Source: Kingdonia uniflora
Taxonomy: Eukaryota > Streptophyta > Magnoliopsida > Ranunculales > Circaeasteraceae
NCBI GenBank assembly: GCA_014058105.1
Contig: JACGCM010000779.1
Location: forward strand, 1,116,001 to 1,180,000
Length of the DNA: 64,000 bases
Direction of reading: 5' to 3'
Part shown: positions 1 through 10,538 of the stretch, piece by piece
How positions within the stretch are numbered: position 1 is the stretch's first letter
Layout: each line of letters begins with the position of its first letter
Program-made: the position numbers and the translations under genes
Notes under the pieces: model-generated
What the model saw: only the letters and a program-made list of their open reading frames with translations
Told to the model about the DNA's origin: nothing
Database searches by the model: none

Positions 1-652
1 ATTGAGTAATCTATTGCATTATGATTCTTAATTGTATCTCTATTCGTAATTTGATTTTTTCTCAATGGGTCTCTTTGATTGGTGCCTTTTGGTTTTCTTA
101 ACATTGAGCAAAATGTTATTTTGCTTTGTTGGTTTTGTTGATAATGGGGTTGGGCAACCTTCTGCTCTAACTTGGTTGCATATGCTAGAACCAGAGCAAT
201 CTCCTCTAGCTTTGTCGTTGTTTTAGAATCCATACAAGCGCTGCACATTTTCAAACAAAGGCATTTGAGATAAACCTTCAATGTAGCTTGAAGATCTCTT
301 TCGGCTTTTAACTACTCTTATTGTCTTGAAACATCTTGTTCAAGGGCCATGTAGCATGAAAGATTTCAGACCCCTTTTCCTAAGTAGTTCCAAAAGCTGA
401 CATCAAAACAAAGGATGTAGTGGGGTTGTGACTTTCAATGATGTGATTAACAATAAATTCAGAAATGATGTTGCTTTGATGATCTGTTGAGAGGAAAGCT
501 AGGTTTAGGTCATGGACGATCTTAGGGGTTTGAGAGATGTAACTTTGTGTGATCATGACATGATTAGATCATTTCTATGATGATGTAGTAGTAGTATTAG
601 CATCGTTAGTAGTTCTAGATCTCTTGTTCTTTCGTGAACCACCACCAAGAGC
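1..652. other. Unassigned sequence, no gene seen
   Basis: I see no convincing gene, repeat structure or LTR boundary here. A short minus-strand reading between about 120 and 240 stays open and is Lys/Glu/Gln-rich, but I do not recognise it. The stretch ends at a T-rich tract (about 655-680) that is better explained as the poly(A) end of the LINE fragment to its right. Confidence 0.4.
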
Positions 653-654
653 CA

Positions 655-1110
655 CTTTTTTTTCTTCCTTTTTTTTTGCAATAAAAATTTAGATTATATA
701 CCACCAAAACTAGAGATTACATCAAAGAATAAAGTTAAGCTCTAAAACAAAAAAATTGAAGCAAATACAATAGTGGGAACCATAAAATACAAGGTTTAGA
801 CATCTTGGTTTCTTAAATAGTCATTATTGGCTTCTTCAATCTTGTGGATGAAACTAGGCTTTTCTAATGTCCATTCTTTAAAAAGACAGAGGGCTCTTGA
901 ACTTGTTTTAGTAATACCATCAGCTGAGAAATTGGATCCTCTCCAAATTGAACTACCACTGTCCTTGTACATGAAACCAATACCTGCCCTACCTGAGTTT
1001 CCCATTGGAGCACCATTATAGTATATTTTGGTTTAATTTGGATCTGGAAGAACCCAAGTATTGCATTGAACTATTCTTGCCCTTTTGAACTTGCACTAGA
1101 CTTGAACTGC
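655..1110 (-). pseudogene. LINE fragment, RNase H domain and poly(A) end
   Basis: On the minus strand the frame from about 1070 to 796 reads like the RNase H domain at the C-terminus of plant non-LTR retrotransposon polyproteins: a TWVLPDPN lead-in, the strand-1 block KIYYNGAPMGNSGRAGIGF, then SSRALCLFKEW in place of the usual acidic helix. The canonical first Asp of the domain (KxNxDGA) is Asn here. There is an in-frame TAA at 1033-1035. The plus strand shows a T-rich tract at 655-680, which is A-rich on the coding strand and sits where a LINE 3' tail should be. Only the 3' end of the element is present. A host RNase H-like gene is the alternative, but the decay and the tail favour a LINE. 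Confidence 0.7.
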
Positions 1111-1705
1111 CCTAATAATCTGAAGATCCTGCACTGTATTGTGCATGGTGTTTTAAACAGTTTCGTTTTTTTTTGTTTTGCACAGTAAGATAGATTTCAA
1201 AATATTAGAAGGAAGAATTGTATAATGGTTAAAAGGAAGTAAATAAACTTAAAAGCTAACCGCAATAGGAGAGTGACACATCACTGAAATTGGCGCCTCT
1301 GGAGTAAATATTATCTGGCAATACCCTCCCGCACATAGTCGAAATGGAAATATGCAACAACCCTTCCTGATCACATATACTCAAGTTTATGTCGTTTAAA
1401 CTACTTAGACTGAAAAATTCATGATTTGGGACCCCAAACTCTCAGAAGGAAAAGAGTTTATCTGCCATTTCCTATCACTAAAGTTGACCCTGCCCACGCT
1501 TGAAATAATCTACAAGACCCCTAGGAAGCCCATAATCTTCTTTTACTTGGATGACAATTTCTAAGAAGTACTCTCAACTTGAAGACTTGAATAGCATAAG
1601 CAGAAGATGTAACATATTGACTTGTCCACCTTTTGCTTAAGAGATTCATAAAGAGCTTCCACAGATGCCCCACATATGTTAATAATAAGGCATAACTGAT
1701 GATGG
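1111..1705. other. Unassigned sequence between LINE and PPR fragment
   Basis: No gene or repeat is recognised. Because a PPR C-terminus on the minus strand ends at 1706, part of this stretch may be its former 3' untranslated region. The sequence does not prove that. Confidence 0.3.
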
Positions 1706-2008
1706 TTATGGATCAATACATACAAAGATTATAAGAGGAAGAATGGGTGACAGATTCTTACAAGCAGAGGATTTATCATGGTGGCTTAGTCGCCAATAGT
1801 CCCTACATATGCAAACCCCGTCCTTAAAGAATGGAAACTCTTTATATCTCTTAATAGTATCTCCCTTTTACTCATCAGACTCGCATATTTCAATCATAGC
1901 ATGGCAATCTCCACATACTCCGAGGTTCTTAACAATCTTAATGGTTGAGCTACTGGCAGTGCCTACGAGCCCAAAAGCAAGAACAAACTTGTCACTATGA
2001 CTTTCCAA
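1706..2008 (-). pseudogene. PPR protein C-terminus, DYW domain fragment
   Basis: Minus-strand codons from 2008 down spell the end of a DYW-type pentatricopeptide repeat protein. The order is the H-S-D-K block (normally HSEK), FGLVGTASSSTIKIVKNLG, the zinc motif VCGDCH, then FKDGVCICRDYW. DYW domains carry the cytidine deaminase activity of organelle C-to-U RNA editing. Here the catalytic Glu of the H-x-E motif is Asp, a TAA lies in frame at 1868-1870 just after the CxxCH motif, and the stop expected right after DYW is missing, so the frame runs to TAA at 1706-1708. All upstream PPR repeats are absent because an LTR element begins at 2011. It is a truncated, dead gene copy; the family assignment is firm. 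Confidence 0.9.
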
Positions 2009-2010
2009 TG

Positions 2011-2820
2011 TGTGACGACCTACCAAACGCCGGCCAAATCCACCTGAGCGTTTTGAGTTCTGTCCGAATGTATTTGTTCTCTATATCCTAATATAGCTCT
2101 ACGCCAAGTTTCGTCGCAATCGGATTTAGTTAAGGGGGCGAAAAGGTCCAGTACGCTTCGTCTCATATTTTAACGTTTCCTTTTGGAAATTGACTATTCA
2201 CTTAATAGCTATATTAAGGAGGAACTTTGGTCCGATCCTCCCCATGACTAAAAGAGCTTTAATACTTCGTCATCAAGGACCCCGGCTCATGGACTATCTA
2301 CAAGGGATAGTTATGAGTTCTCCTAGGCCTAGGGGAGGTCAGGGGACACTGCCTCGCAATGCGGGCCGGTTTTCAATAGAGGGCTTCATATGGCGCCGCT
2401 ATGCCCCGCGCGCTATCCGAGACGCACCGCCCTTCCAGATGGACAATATAAATAGTCCAGGCTCATCGCCCCTTGAGATATGAGTCCCTTATGTGGAAAC
2501 CGGCATATTGAGCTACCCTGATCCGTTACAGGACAGGTGTGCTTTCCGTACCTCGCGCGCGTCGCGAAAGATTACACTGTAGGGATTATTGAGAGAACCT
2601 TCAGCGTTGTTGTCTATACCGAATACATATTCGATGGCCCCTCACGAGTATCCAGGATTATCCGGATGTCGCTCTAGCATCCGTGGGTTGTATGCCACTG
2701 GCGCGCCGCGCCCGTGAAGATGGCTGGTACACGCCGACCGCGAGTCCGTGTACGCCGCACGGTCCCTTATTCCGCCGCACTCCGGGAACTGTAGAGGCGG
2801 TCCCAGGCTGGGCCATGACA
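2011..2820 (+). mobile_element. 5' LTR of a GC-rich LTR element with non-coding interior
   Basis: The block starts TGTGACGACC and ends GGGCCATGACA, two bases before a primer binding site, giving an 810-bp LTR. A TATAAATA box at 2447-2454 could be its promoter. It is clearly richer in G, C and CpG than the surrounding DNA. It interrupts the PPR reading frame, so it inserted into that gene copy. No second LTR is found, so the element has lost its 3' end. Confidence 0.75.
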
Positions 2821-2822
2821 GA

Positions 2823-2834
2823 TGGTATCAGAGC
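2823..2834 (+). other. Primer binding site, initiator-Met tRNA type
   Basis: TGGTATCAGAGC follows the LTR end after two bases. This is the plant retrotransposon primer site complementary to the 3' end of initiator Met tRNA, and it fixes the element as plus-strand. Confidence 0.85.
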
Positions 2835-4674
2835 GAGAATAGCTTGTTAAAGCTTAGCTCTTAAGTTGGTAGAGCGTAGATGGATTGTGCCTACGTCTGC
2901 CAGAGCTAGACTAGTTGGGTCTAGGCTTATTCGAACAAGGCTTGCTGGGCGTTTGCTTGTCAGAGCGTAGATGGGTAGTGCCTACGTCCGTCAGAGTAAA
3001 CAGAGTAATGATTCCCGAGTTGGTAGTATGGGATACCCATTTGGCAGTTGTTCTCTCCAGAGCCGTAGTTGCTCCTTAGAGATGATCCAAGCACCGTGGT
3101 GAACGCTTGTAGAGTGAGTTGCCTACATGTCAGTTGATATTGGATGCAAGAGAAAGGCTCCATATCCGAGCGCGAGATTGCTCAAGTTAAGTGTGCTTTG
3201 GACAATGATGCTAAGAGAAGGATTAATATTTGAGTTGGACGCGATGATCTATATCGTTGGTTGTCTCTAGAAGGCTGGTCAGTGTCCCTGATGCTCAATG
3301 AAGAATAGTAATAGAGCGATCTAGCAGGTTGTTATCGCATTCGGTCTGTATCTGCGCTGCGAAGTTTAGTAACAGTTGTGATCAAGGATGATGCCCCTCA
3401 GCAGAGATCGATATGGTCAGTGTCAGTTACCGAGTACTTTCGTGTGGAAGCCGCGAAGCTTGGTTTGGTTGGAATTCCTTACTGTCTACAGAAGATTGAA
3501 AAATCCTGAGAGATACTCGTTGTAATTGTCCTGAGTTGGACACAGAGACGTTCCGAAGATGAAGCGGCATGAAGTAAGAGATGAAGGCATGGTTTGGGTC
3601 CCGAGTTTGCACACAATGATATCGTCAGGTAGACGTCGAGGGCAGAGTGACTCGTTGTGACGCGACATGAACTGCGACCTCCAAGATGAGTTGTCGCTTG
3701 TCCGCAGTTGGTCCACAGATACATAGGACCCTGCTTTGATCAGTCTAAGAAGGCAAGATGCCGAGTGATGTTTGTTCTCTGGCTCCGTAGGGAGTTTCAG
3801 GTTTGTCGGCGTTCGAGTGCTCTAGCCGTGTTGATCCATGTTGTTCCACAAGATGGTTCTGGGTCATTTAAGCTCACAGATGGATGAAGACTCACGTTTC
3901 CGAAGGTTAGTAAGTTACGTGGTCGTCGCAGAACAGAGTTGAACTTCAGTCAGTTGTGCGGGTTATCTCAGACATGATCTCAGATGGAAGATTGTTCTAG
4001 GATGAAAGATCCTAAGCGGAATTGGATGTCAGTTTCCCAATTCCTTATCACTTGGTGGTTGGCGGTAGGGATAGAGTACCCGCACCTCGTTCTTTGTTTG
4101 TATCGATAGAGTGTCTTTAGAAGACCACATCTCAGTGACCGGTTAGAGTTGGCTGTATTTGTTGAAGCTAGTTCAAGAGACAGAGAATGGCTACGCTTCA
4201 ATTTAAAGATGATTGCGACAGTATGAAGGTTGGTCTCCGCGAGTTTGATAGCAGTTGGACATAGCAAGCCAACGAGCTCAGGGCAACAGGTACAGTGATA
4301 GTATCTTGTTCCCAAGTTCCCCAAGTACTCAAGTTGGAGTAGGGATGTAGAGATGGAGAAACGCTTCAGTAGTCTGTCAGTTATATGGCACCGCTTTGTT
4401 CTCGACGCGGACATCGAGCTTATCGAGTGTGGGAAGAGCTATAAGTTGTGACGCGGAGGTACGCAAGTTCCAGCATGGGTCATTACCACCAGAGTTTGCC
4501 AAGTATAGATGCCAGTGTTAACTCCTCGTTAGAGAAGAGGCATTGAGAAGTCCTCGTCAGAGAAGAGGCATTGAGAAGTCCTCCTTAGAGAGTGAGGCAG
4601 ATTGGAGTCCTCCGAAGTAGAAAGACCTTTGGGGACGCCAGAAAAATACTTGCGTAGTGATCGAGACTGAAGCA
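2835..4674 (+). mobile_element. Non-coding interior of LTR element (LARD-like)
   Basis: This 1.8-kb interior follows the LTR and primer site but holds no gag or pol motif in any frame I checked. It contains recurring short phrases such as CAGAGCGTAGATGG. Open frames on the minus strand (for example 3980-4414) have no recognisable domain. A primer site plus a non-coding interior fits a non-autonomous large retrotransposon derivative. The right end is cut by an H-family LTR at 4675. Confidence 0.5.
4524..4622. repeat. 28-bp tandem repeat, about 3.5 copies
   Basis: The unit begins CCTCGTTAGAGAAGAGG and recurs at 4524, 4552, 4580 and (decayed) 4609. The first two copies are nearly identical and the later ones have diverged. 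It lies at the end of the non-coding LTR-element interior. Confidence 0.85.
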
Positions 4675-5138
4675 TAATCCAGGAGGATCTAGGAGAAACT
4701 GGAGTTTTTACCAAAGTCGTTCGAATAAGGTTGAGAGTCGTTCAGATGACTTGAACCCTTGGGCCAAAGTTCCAGGGGAGGTGTTCGGTCGTTCGAACGA
4801 CTATCATAATTCCAATTCTAGTTTAAGAGTTTTAAATACCTTTTAGAATTGGATTAGAGTTGGATTTTGAGTTGGATTGTAACTAGGCCTTGTAACCTCT
4901 ATAAAAGGGCAAGCCTAGGCAAGAGTTAATTATCTAGACGTAGATCATTGTTTAAAGTTTTATTTAGATCTGAGAGATTTGTAACTAGGGTTTGTAACCA
5001 TCTATGAAGGGCAAGACTATGCAAGGTTAGATCTAGGTTAAGCTTATTTTTTAAGCAATTGAAGCTTATTTTTCCCACCGAATTTGTGTTCTTCAGACTT
5101 TTCAGCTAACTAGAGCTTCTTCATCGTATTGTGGGTTA
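4675..5138 (+). mobile_element. H-family LTR copy without clear target duplication
   Basis: This copy matches the solo LTR at 49675-50136 closely along its length (AGGAGGATCTAGGAGAAACT near the start, TCTATAAAAGGGCAAGCC in the promoter region, TTCATCGTATTGTGGGTTA at the end). The first bases are TA instead of TG. The flanks AAGCA and TCATG do not match, so it is not a simple solo LTR, unlike the copies at 15451 and 49675. A degenerate primer-like TATGGTATACA sits a few bases downstream, but no H gag follows. Confidence 0.75.
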
Positions 5139-5363
5139 TCATGTATGGTATACATTATTTTTAGACCACAATGGGCACAATAGATGGCATTATTGATACA
5201 GTGTCTGCCATTCATCCTCTTCTTCTACTTATCCTTCTATTAAAAAATCACAGAAAGCTGGTCATGGTCGGTGCTCCAGATAAGTCCTTAGAGCTACCAG
5301 CTTTACCTTTGCTCTTGGGTAAGAATATACACTTTCTCTTTACTTTACTCTTTTATAATCTCT
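5139..5363. other. Unassigned short stretch
   Basis: I see no recognisable coding or repeat signal between the H-family LTR and the next LTR-like leader. Confidence 0.3.
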
Positions 5364-5599
5364 GATGTTACATCTGATGTAGCACATCCCTAGATAAGAC
5401 ATTTCCCACAGTAGTTAGCTTCTCTCTCTTTAATTCAATAAAGAGGGGATCTCTTTAGTTTCTCTAGTAATTAGTTTCATTTTAAGAAAAGTTCTAATAA
5501 AGTAAAATTAGGGTTTCTTAAGAACCTAATTTCTTCCACCAATTGAATGTACTAGTGTTATTCGTGATTATTAGGCTTCTGTGTAATCAGTTCACTAAA
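5364..5599 (+). mobile_element. LTR-like leader of Ty3-A
   Basis: This AT-rich block starts about TGATGTTACATC and ends a few bases before a primer binding site at 5601, as an LTR should. The exact start and end are uncertain because the partner LTR is not in the window. Confidence 0.4.
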
Positions 5600-5600
5600 G

Positions 5601-5612
5601 TGGTATCAGAGC
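5601..5612 (+). other. Primer binding site of Ty3-A
   Basis: TGGTATCAGAGC, complementary to plant initiator Met tRNA, marks the start of the Ty3-A interior. The first ATG downstream is at 5640. Confidence 0.8.
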
Positions 5613-5639
5613 GACCTTTCAATCCTTCGATTTGAGGAC

Positions 5640-6560
5640 ATGAATACGAGATACGAGTTTCTCTTTAAACTCATGAGCGCTCAAACGGAGTTGCTCCAAA
5701 CAATCATACAAACTTGTGGAGATGAAGATCGGTAGGGTCTACCCCATTCACCCCACACCGTCGAAGAGTTCTCCGGCGTCCCAAGCGTTATGGATCGGCA
5801 TGAAACTCGTGAGCACGTTATGGCCACAACGGTCAAAAAGCCAAGAAAGTTATCGGCAATATACAGTTTGATCGACCCCCCCCCCATCCACGAAGACCAA
5901 ACCGGTTGTCAGAGAAGGCGTGGTCTCGACTGCCTCAATCGAGGTGGAAACATCGAGGTCAGTTATTCAAACCGCGAATCAGATCGTGGGAGATACGAAC
6001 AGTGAATGGGATCCCTTTGACACGTATAGGTGGTCGGGTGTGAAACCAAGTCGCCAAAGCCCAGTCCAGGACACAATTCCCAGGTCCAATCCTAATAAAA
6101 TAGTTCTACAAGCCACACCACAAACTCGGGCCTAAACAGTTCTCTTAACCTAACCCATTGTTTTAACTGTTAGCACCACAAATCAAAGTTGTGAAATTAA
6201 AAGAGGCCTACCATTAGCTCCTCCCCCAACCAAATGCATCCCTACCCAGATGCTTCCCACACAAACAAAAGAGAGCCCCTCTTATAACTGCAATGACTCT
6301 CTCTCTGTTACCAAACCTACCTTTTCGTCGCTGTCACCGAATCAAAACCATCCAATGTTGGTTTGAAATTTGGAGTGACGTTCTCCGTCACCGAACCTGC
6401 CTCTCTTCGTGCCACGGGCTACAACGTTGCCGTCACCGGCCCCACCGCTACCGCGGTCCCAACATACGCCAAAATAGCAAGTTGAGCTCGACGATCGCGT
6501 TAAACAAAACCCCAACTTCTACAGTATCCACAACCTACCCCTATGCGCTTCGGTAAACAG
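5640..6560 (+). pseudogene. Ty3-A gag remnant
   Basis: An ATG 28 bases after the primer site opens a 31-codon frame (MNTRYEFLFKLMSAQTELLQ) that stops at TAG 5733-5735. Its Gln/Leu-rich helical start resembles Ty3 gag N-termini. No CCHC knuckle or matching retrotransposon gag block is visible downstream, and several frames are broken. It is called gag by position between primer site and protease only. Confidence 0.45.
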
Positions 6561-7165
6561 GGCGTTAAAATTTGACCCGACGAACTAAAATTCTTGGCTC
6601 CGTAACAACATATTCCGTACGTGGTGCATCGTAAAGGGAAGAATATGTGAAGTAATCTTTGATTGTAGGTCTATAGAGAATTTAGTGGCGTCAGAGTTAA
6701 TGGAGAAGCTAAAGTTAGAGACTTTCCCAAGTACTGAACCATTTGATCTCACTTGACTCTCTCTGGGATAAGGAAAACATTCCGAAGATGAGTGTATTTT
6801 GACATTCACGATGGATGACACTTATGAGGATACCATCCATACCTCGTTAGTTGATATGGATATTTTCCATATCCTACTTGGGAGGCCTTGGATGTTTGAT
6901 AGAAAAATCCGTTATGATGTGGAGACGAATACCTTTAGCTTCCTATGGGGCAAAGGGAAAGTCGTACTTGAGCCCATACCTCCTCCAATACTTATAGTAG
7001 CTCTGCGACGGGAGTGTGCCAGTTTCATCGCCAATGCTCGATCTCACGGTAAGGAATATTCCTTTATCAGTATAAATTCTTCACCCCCTATACCTGTCCT
7101 TTCTTGTTTATAATCCATTATTACAAAGTTCAGTGATGTTCGTGCGGAAAATTCAGATAATGTAT

Positions 7166-7271
7166 TACCAGATGGCACCTGTAGAGCACGTTATATACAA
7201 CATGTTATTTATTTTTTTCTGAGGTCCCCCCTCCCGAATTTACCCTACTACCAGATGGCACCTGTAGAGCA
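7166..7271. repeat. 23-bp direct repeat inside Ty3-A pol
   Basis: The 23 bases TACCAGATGGCACCTGTAGAGCA occur at 7166-7188 and again at 7249-7271, 83 bp apart, between the Ty3-A protease and RT blocks. One copy lies where the conserved RT lead-in should be, so a local duplication or repair event has scrambled that segment. Confidence 0.8.
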
Positions 7272-7649
7272 TGCAGAGTTATAAAAATAGGTCATTGAGT
7301 TATGTAACAATGGTCTAGTTAGAGAGAGCATGTCACCATGTGCAGAACCAACCCTTCTAACTCCTAAGAAGGATGGCAGCTAGCAGATGTGTATTGATAT
7401 TAGAGTTATTAACAAGATAACGGTTAAGTACCATTTCCCAGTTTTACGGTTAGAGGATAATATTGACAACTTACATGTAGCCCGAGTGTTCGCCAAACAC
7501 GACCTTCGCAGTGGGTACCACCAGATTCGTATGAGGCCAGGTAATGAGTGGAAGACGGCATATAAAATAATAGATGGTCTATTCGAGTGGATGGTCATTC
7601 TTCTCGGCCAATCTAATACCCCATCGACGTTTATGGGGTTAATGACAGA

Positions 7650-7654
7650 GGCTC
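7650..7654. repeat. Left target site duplication of Tat-1
   Basis: GGCTC here pairs with TGCTC at 13535-13539, one mismatch. Joining the Ty3-A RT across the insertion restores the expected EAL...RKY reading, which supports insertion at this point. Confidence 0.75.
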
Positions 7655-8380
7655 TGTAGGGGCGTGATTTCGTAGAGAGGAGATCATACTCTTACACCGT
7701 GGGGTTAAATTCGACTAGAGGTTTTAACCATATATATATATATATATATATCTATAACATAAATAAGAGGAGTCGATGTACTAACATACGTGCATAAATT
7801 CCATGAATTGGAACACTCCGCGACCTCTAACGAGGATTTGAATGAAGATTGTATATATAGGAGGTTACAGTTTGACTCAAGTAGACCTGAAGGTGTTTGA
7901 AGGCTATTGATATTGGAGATGGTTTGGACTGAGTTTTTCTAACCCCTTTATGATGTCTTTTATCTCTTTTTTTATAGGAGATAGAAAAGGATGAGTCATC
8001 ATGCAAGGTCATATTACATGTATACCCTTTTGGGCAATTTTCCTGTACGTGAGGTCAGTTTTGATACTGTAGCTGTCTGGCGGCTTGTTCCACTATATTG
8101 TCTAGTGAGCTGGCTGTCAGGCCTGTCTACCTTCGACCATGCACTGATATGGTCGAAGGCCCTTTGAAGCTTGTGTTGGGTTCTGACGCTGGCCGACTGT
8201 CTTTGGCTTTGACTATAGTGGTAAGCTTCGATGCGGCCTTCGAGTGTTCGGTTGGTCTCGAAAGGCTTCGTGTAAATCATATGCCTTTGGCTTGTTTTGA
8301 CGGTTCCTTCGGCTTTGAGTCTCTGGTAGGCTTCGATGTAGCCTTCTAGTATTCGACCAATCTTAGAAGGCTGCGAGTAG
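7655..8380 (-). repeat. Tat-1 3' LTR
   Basis: Matches 12817-13534 over its length. It begins TGTAGGGGCGTGATTTCG, contains an (AT)n expansion at 7730-7751 absent from the partner, and stops matching at GCGAGTAG, short of the GACTACTACA end in the partner. A minus-strand TATAAA-type box near 7970 is decayed compared with the right copy. Confidence 0.9.
7730..7751. repeat. (AT)n microsatellite in Tat-1 3' LTR
   Basis: About eleven AT dinucleotides. The partner LTR has only a short ATATAT at the same place, so the expansion arose after insertion. Confidence 0.95.
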
Positions 8381-9378
8381 GCTGTCTTTGAGGATGGTGT
8401 ACCGTCGGTAATTTTTTAATATCGATCGTTTTGCTCTTGCGTCCTCTAGTACAGTAGAACGGTTAAAGTATGCAAGGAAAGGTGTGTACCAGTCTTCAGG
8501 ATCAAGACTCTCACTCCCAGTATTGATGGTGTTGATTTCCATCTGGTCGATACTTGGGCGTTCGAGTACTTTGATATTGAAGGTTCGAGATTCGTACTGG
8601 CCTAACATGGCTACGATGTAAGCGAAGGCGACAGCATGTCTATTTTCGCCTCGAAGGTAATGTGTGATCGATGATTTTTTGGGGAAACGACCCATGCACT
8701 GGCGGACAAGTATTGCATACTCAGCCATGCAACCGTTCGCCTGGTTTTCGCCAGTATACTATCTTTGGATGAGCTGTGAGTCGGTCAAGACGACTAGTTT
8801 GGGGACTCCGAGCTTGAGGGCTAGATCAATACCATATGTCAAAGCTTTGTATTCGGCCTCGTTGTTGGTACATTCAAAGTTTAACTTGATGGCTTTTTCG
8901 ATTCTGTTGTTTGATGGTGTGACCAGGATGATACCTATCCCAGAACCGTTTGGTACTGCAGGCCCATCTGTAAAGAGATGCCATCTTATGTTAGGATTCC
9001 AGGGTTATTCTATTCGGGCTGGTCTTCGGGTAAATCATCTTCGTGATCTTCCCAGTCGATGCCTTCGACCGGGAAGTCGGCTAAGAAATCGACGACTGCC
9101 TGGCCTTTTTGGGATACTTGTTTCTGGAAAGTTATATCGTGCTCACCAGGGTAGACGAACCATTGTTAGTCCTGTCGAGATTTATCCATCTTGTCGAGGA
9201 TTTCTCGAAGGGGATAACTGGCGATGACACATATATGGTCTACTAGGAAGTACGGTTTAAGCTTTCGAGAGGTGTAAACGAGGGTAAGGAGCAATCGTTC
9301 GAGTTTAGTATATCGTGTTTTGGCTGGTATCAGGGTTGACCCAGATAGGTTTTGAGTTCGAGAAAAGATTGTTCGCAT
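8363..9378 (-). pseudogene. Tat-1 RNase H and second RNase H, ends without integrase
   Basis: Reading down the minus strand, the classical RNase H end reads YTKLERLLLTLVYTSRKLKP then PLREILDKMD (about 9340-9170). The second RNase H follows: FTDGPAVPNGSGIGIILVTP, ECTNNEAEYKALTYGIDLA, LVVLTDSQLIQR (about 8960-8770), with Asp, Glu and Asp catalytic positions all visible. The tether FNIKVLERPSIDQMEINTI and the pre-integrase block WYTPFLAYFN and RRYTILKDSLL come next. At that point the frame runs into LTR sequence and stops at 8363. No integrase zinc finger or catalytic core exists. A second RNase H is a mark of the Tat lineage. Confidence 0.85.
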
Positions 9379-10478
9379 TCGGGTATCAAATTAACTTTGG
9401 GATTTTTCTTTTCTGCCTTATGAACGTCCTGCTCGCGCAGGTAGATGAATAGCCAAGCGCAGTAGTCAGAAGATTTTAAAATAAAATAGTTAAGGGCTGT
9501 TATTTTGCCTACTACCTTCTGGACATCTTTCTTAGTTCGGGAAGAAGGCATACCAACGAGAGCTCGAATTTGTGTGGGGTCAATCTCGATGCCTCGTTTG
9601 TTAATTAGGTGGCCGAGGAATTTTCTGGAGGAGACACCGAATTGGCATTTGTCTGTGTTTAATTTCATGTTATATGATCGAAGGATGGAGAAGACTTCGG
9701 TTAGGTCCTGTATATGGGTATGTTTGTGGAGGCTTTTGCAAAGCATATCATCGATATAAAGTTCGACTGACTTGTCATGCAAGGGATTGAACATAGTGGT
9801 AACAGGGCGCTGGTAAGTAACACCCGCGTTTTTGAGCCCAAAGGGCATCACATTGAAATAATAAATCCCTTATTCCGTGATAAAAGAAGCTTTAAGTTGA
9901 TCTTCAGGAAGAAAGGGTACATGATTGTAATCTGAAGTTGCATCCATCATGGATAGGCGTTTATGGCTGGCAGTAGCATCCAGAAGCACTGAAATGATCG
10001 GGAGAAGGAAGTCGTCCTTCGGTATGTGTTTGTTGAGATCAGTAAAGTCAACGCAAATTTGGATCTTTCCATTCTTTTTAGGTACAACAACGATGTTCGA
10101 GATCCACTCGGCGTACTTAACTTCGCCTATAAACCCAGCAACTAGGTGTTTTTTGACTTAGAGGTTTACGGCATCTCAAATCCTCGGGGCCAATGTGCAT
10201 TTCTTTTGTTTGATAGCCATGGAATTGGGAATAAAGACAAGACAGTGGCAGGCCAAGGCGGGGTCGACGCCGGACATTTTGTGAATTGTCCAGGCGAAGA
10301 CATCTTTTTTGGTTCGAAGGAAGGTGGTAAGTTTGAGTTTTTCATCAGGATCTAAGAAACTACCAATAAATGTACCTCGACCAGGGCAGTCAAGTTTGAT
10401 GTAAATTGTGGGTTTGATAAGTGTAGTGTCGATGGAAGAGGTCGAAGGTTCGGGAAGAGAGAGGTGTGATGATTGCAA
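9330..10478 (-). pseudogene. Tat-1 reverse transcriptase
   Basis: Minus-strand RT. The upstream tether FAWTIHKMSGVDPALACH is at about 10300-10260, the core block HIPKDDFLLPIIS and MDATSDYNH at about 10040-9930, then VMPFGLKNAGVTYQR at about 9850-9800. The catalytic YIDDML is intact near 9755, followed by MKLNTDKCQFGVSSRKFLGH, the connection region, and the Trp/Glu-rich approach to RNase H. A stop interrupts the frame just before the MPFGLKNAG block and a frame change occurs near 10176. The enzyme would have copied element RNA into DNA in the cytoplasmic particle. Confidence 0.88.
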
Positions 10479-10538
10479 TGGCCTTTCCAGTTTCCAGGTA
10501 AGGTCGATTACGGGATGTTCGCAGGATCGAGCTAATAG

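Larger units (their letters stand above)
6603..7654 (+). pseudogene. Ty3-A protease and first half of reverse transcriptase
   Basis: The protease is recognisable from RNNIFRTWCIVKGRICEVIF, where the active-site D-S/G-G triplet has become D-C-R, through to SLVDMDIFHILLGRPWMFD at about 6850-6900. Reverse transcriptase follows: [32 protein letters not shown], then DLRSGYHQIRMRPGNEW at about 7500-7550. The tryptophan of the usual DGSWRMC block is a stop (TAG at about 7381). The frame stops abruptly at 7654 where Tat-1 is inserted, and the missing half resumes at 13540. The RT is of the Ty3/gypsy type. Confidence 0.85.

Noticed and set aside
3980..4414. 144-codon minus-strand open frame
   Set aside because: No domain or family resemblance, lies in the non-coding interior of an LTR element, and neighbouring frames are similarly open by chance in this GC-richer DNA.
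4670..5143. Target duplication for the H LTR at 4675
   Set aside because: Flanks AAGCA and TCATG do not match in any small shift, so it cannot be called a simple solo insertion.
8098..8349. 83-codon plus-strand frame
   Set aside because: It lies wholly within the Tat-1 LTR and has no counterpart in the other LTR copy.
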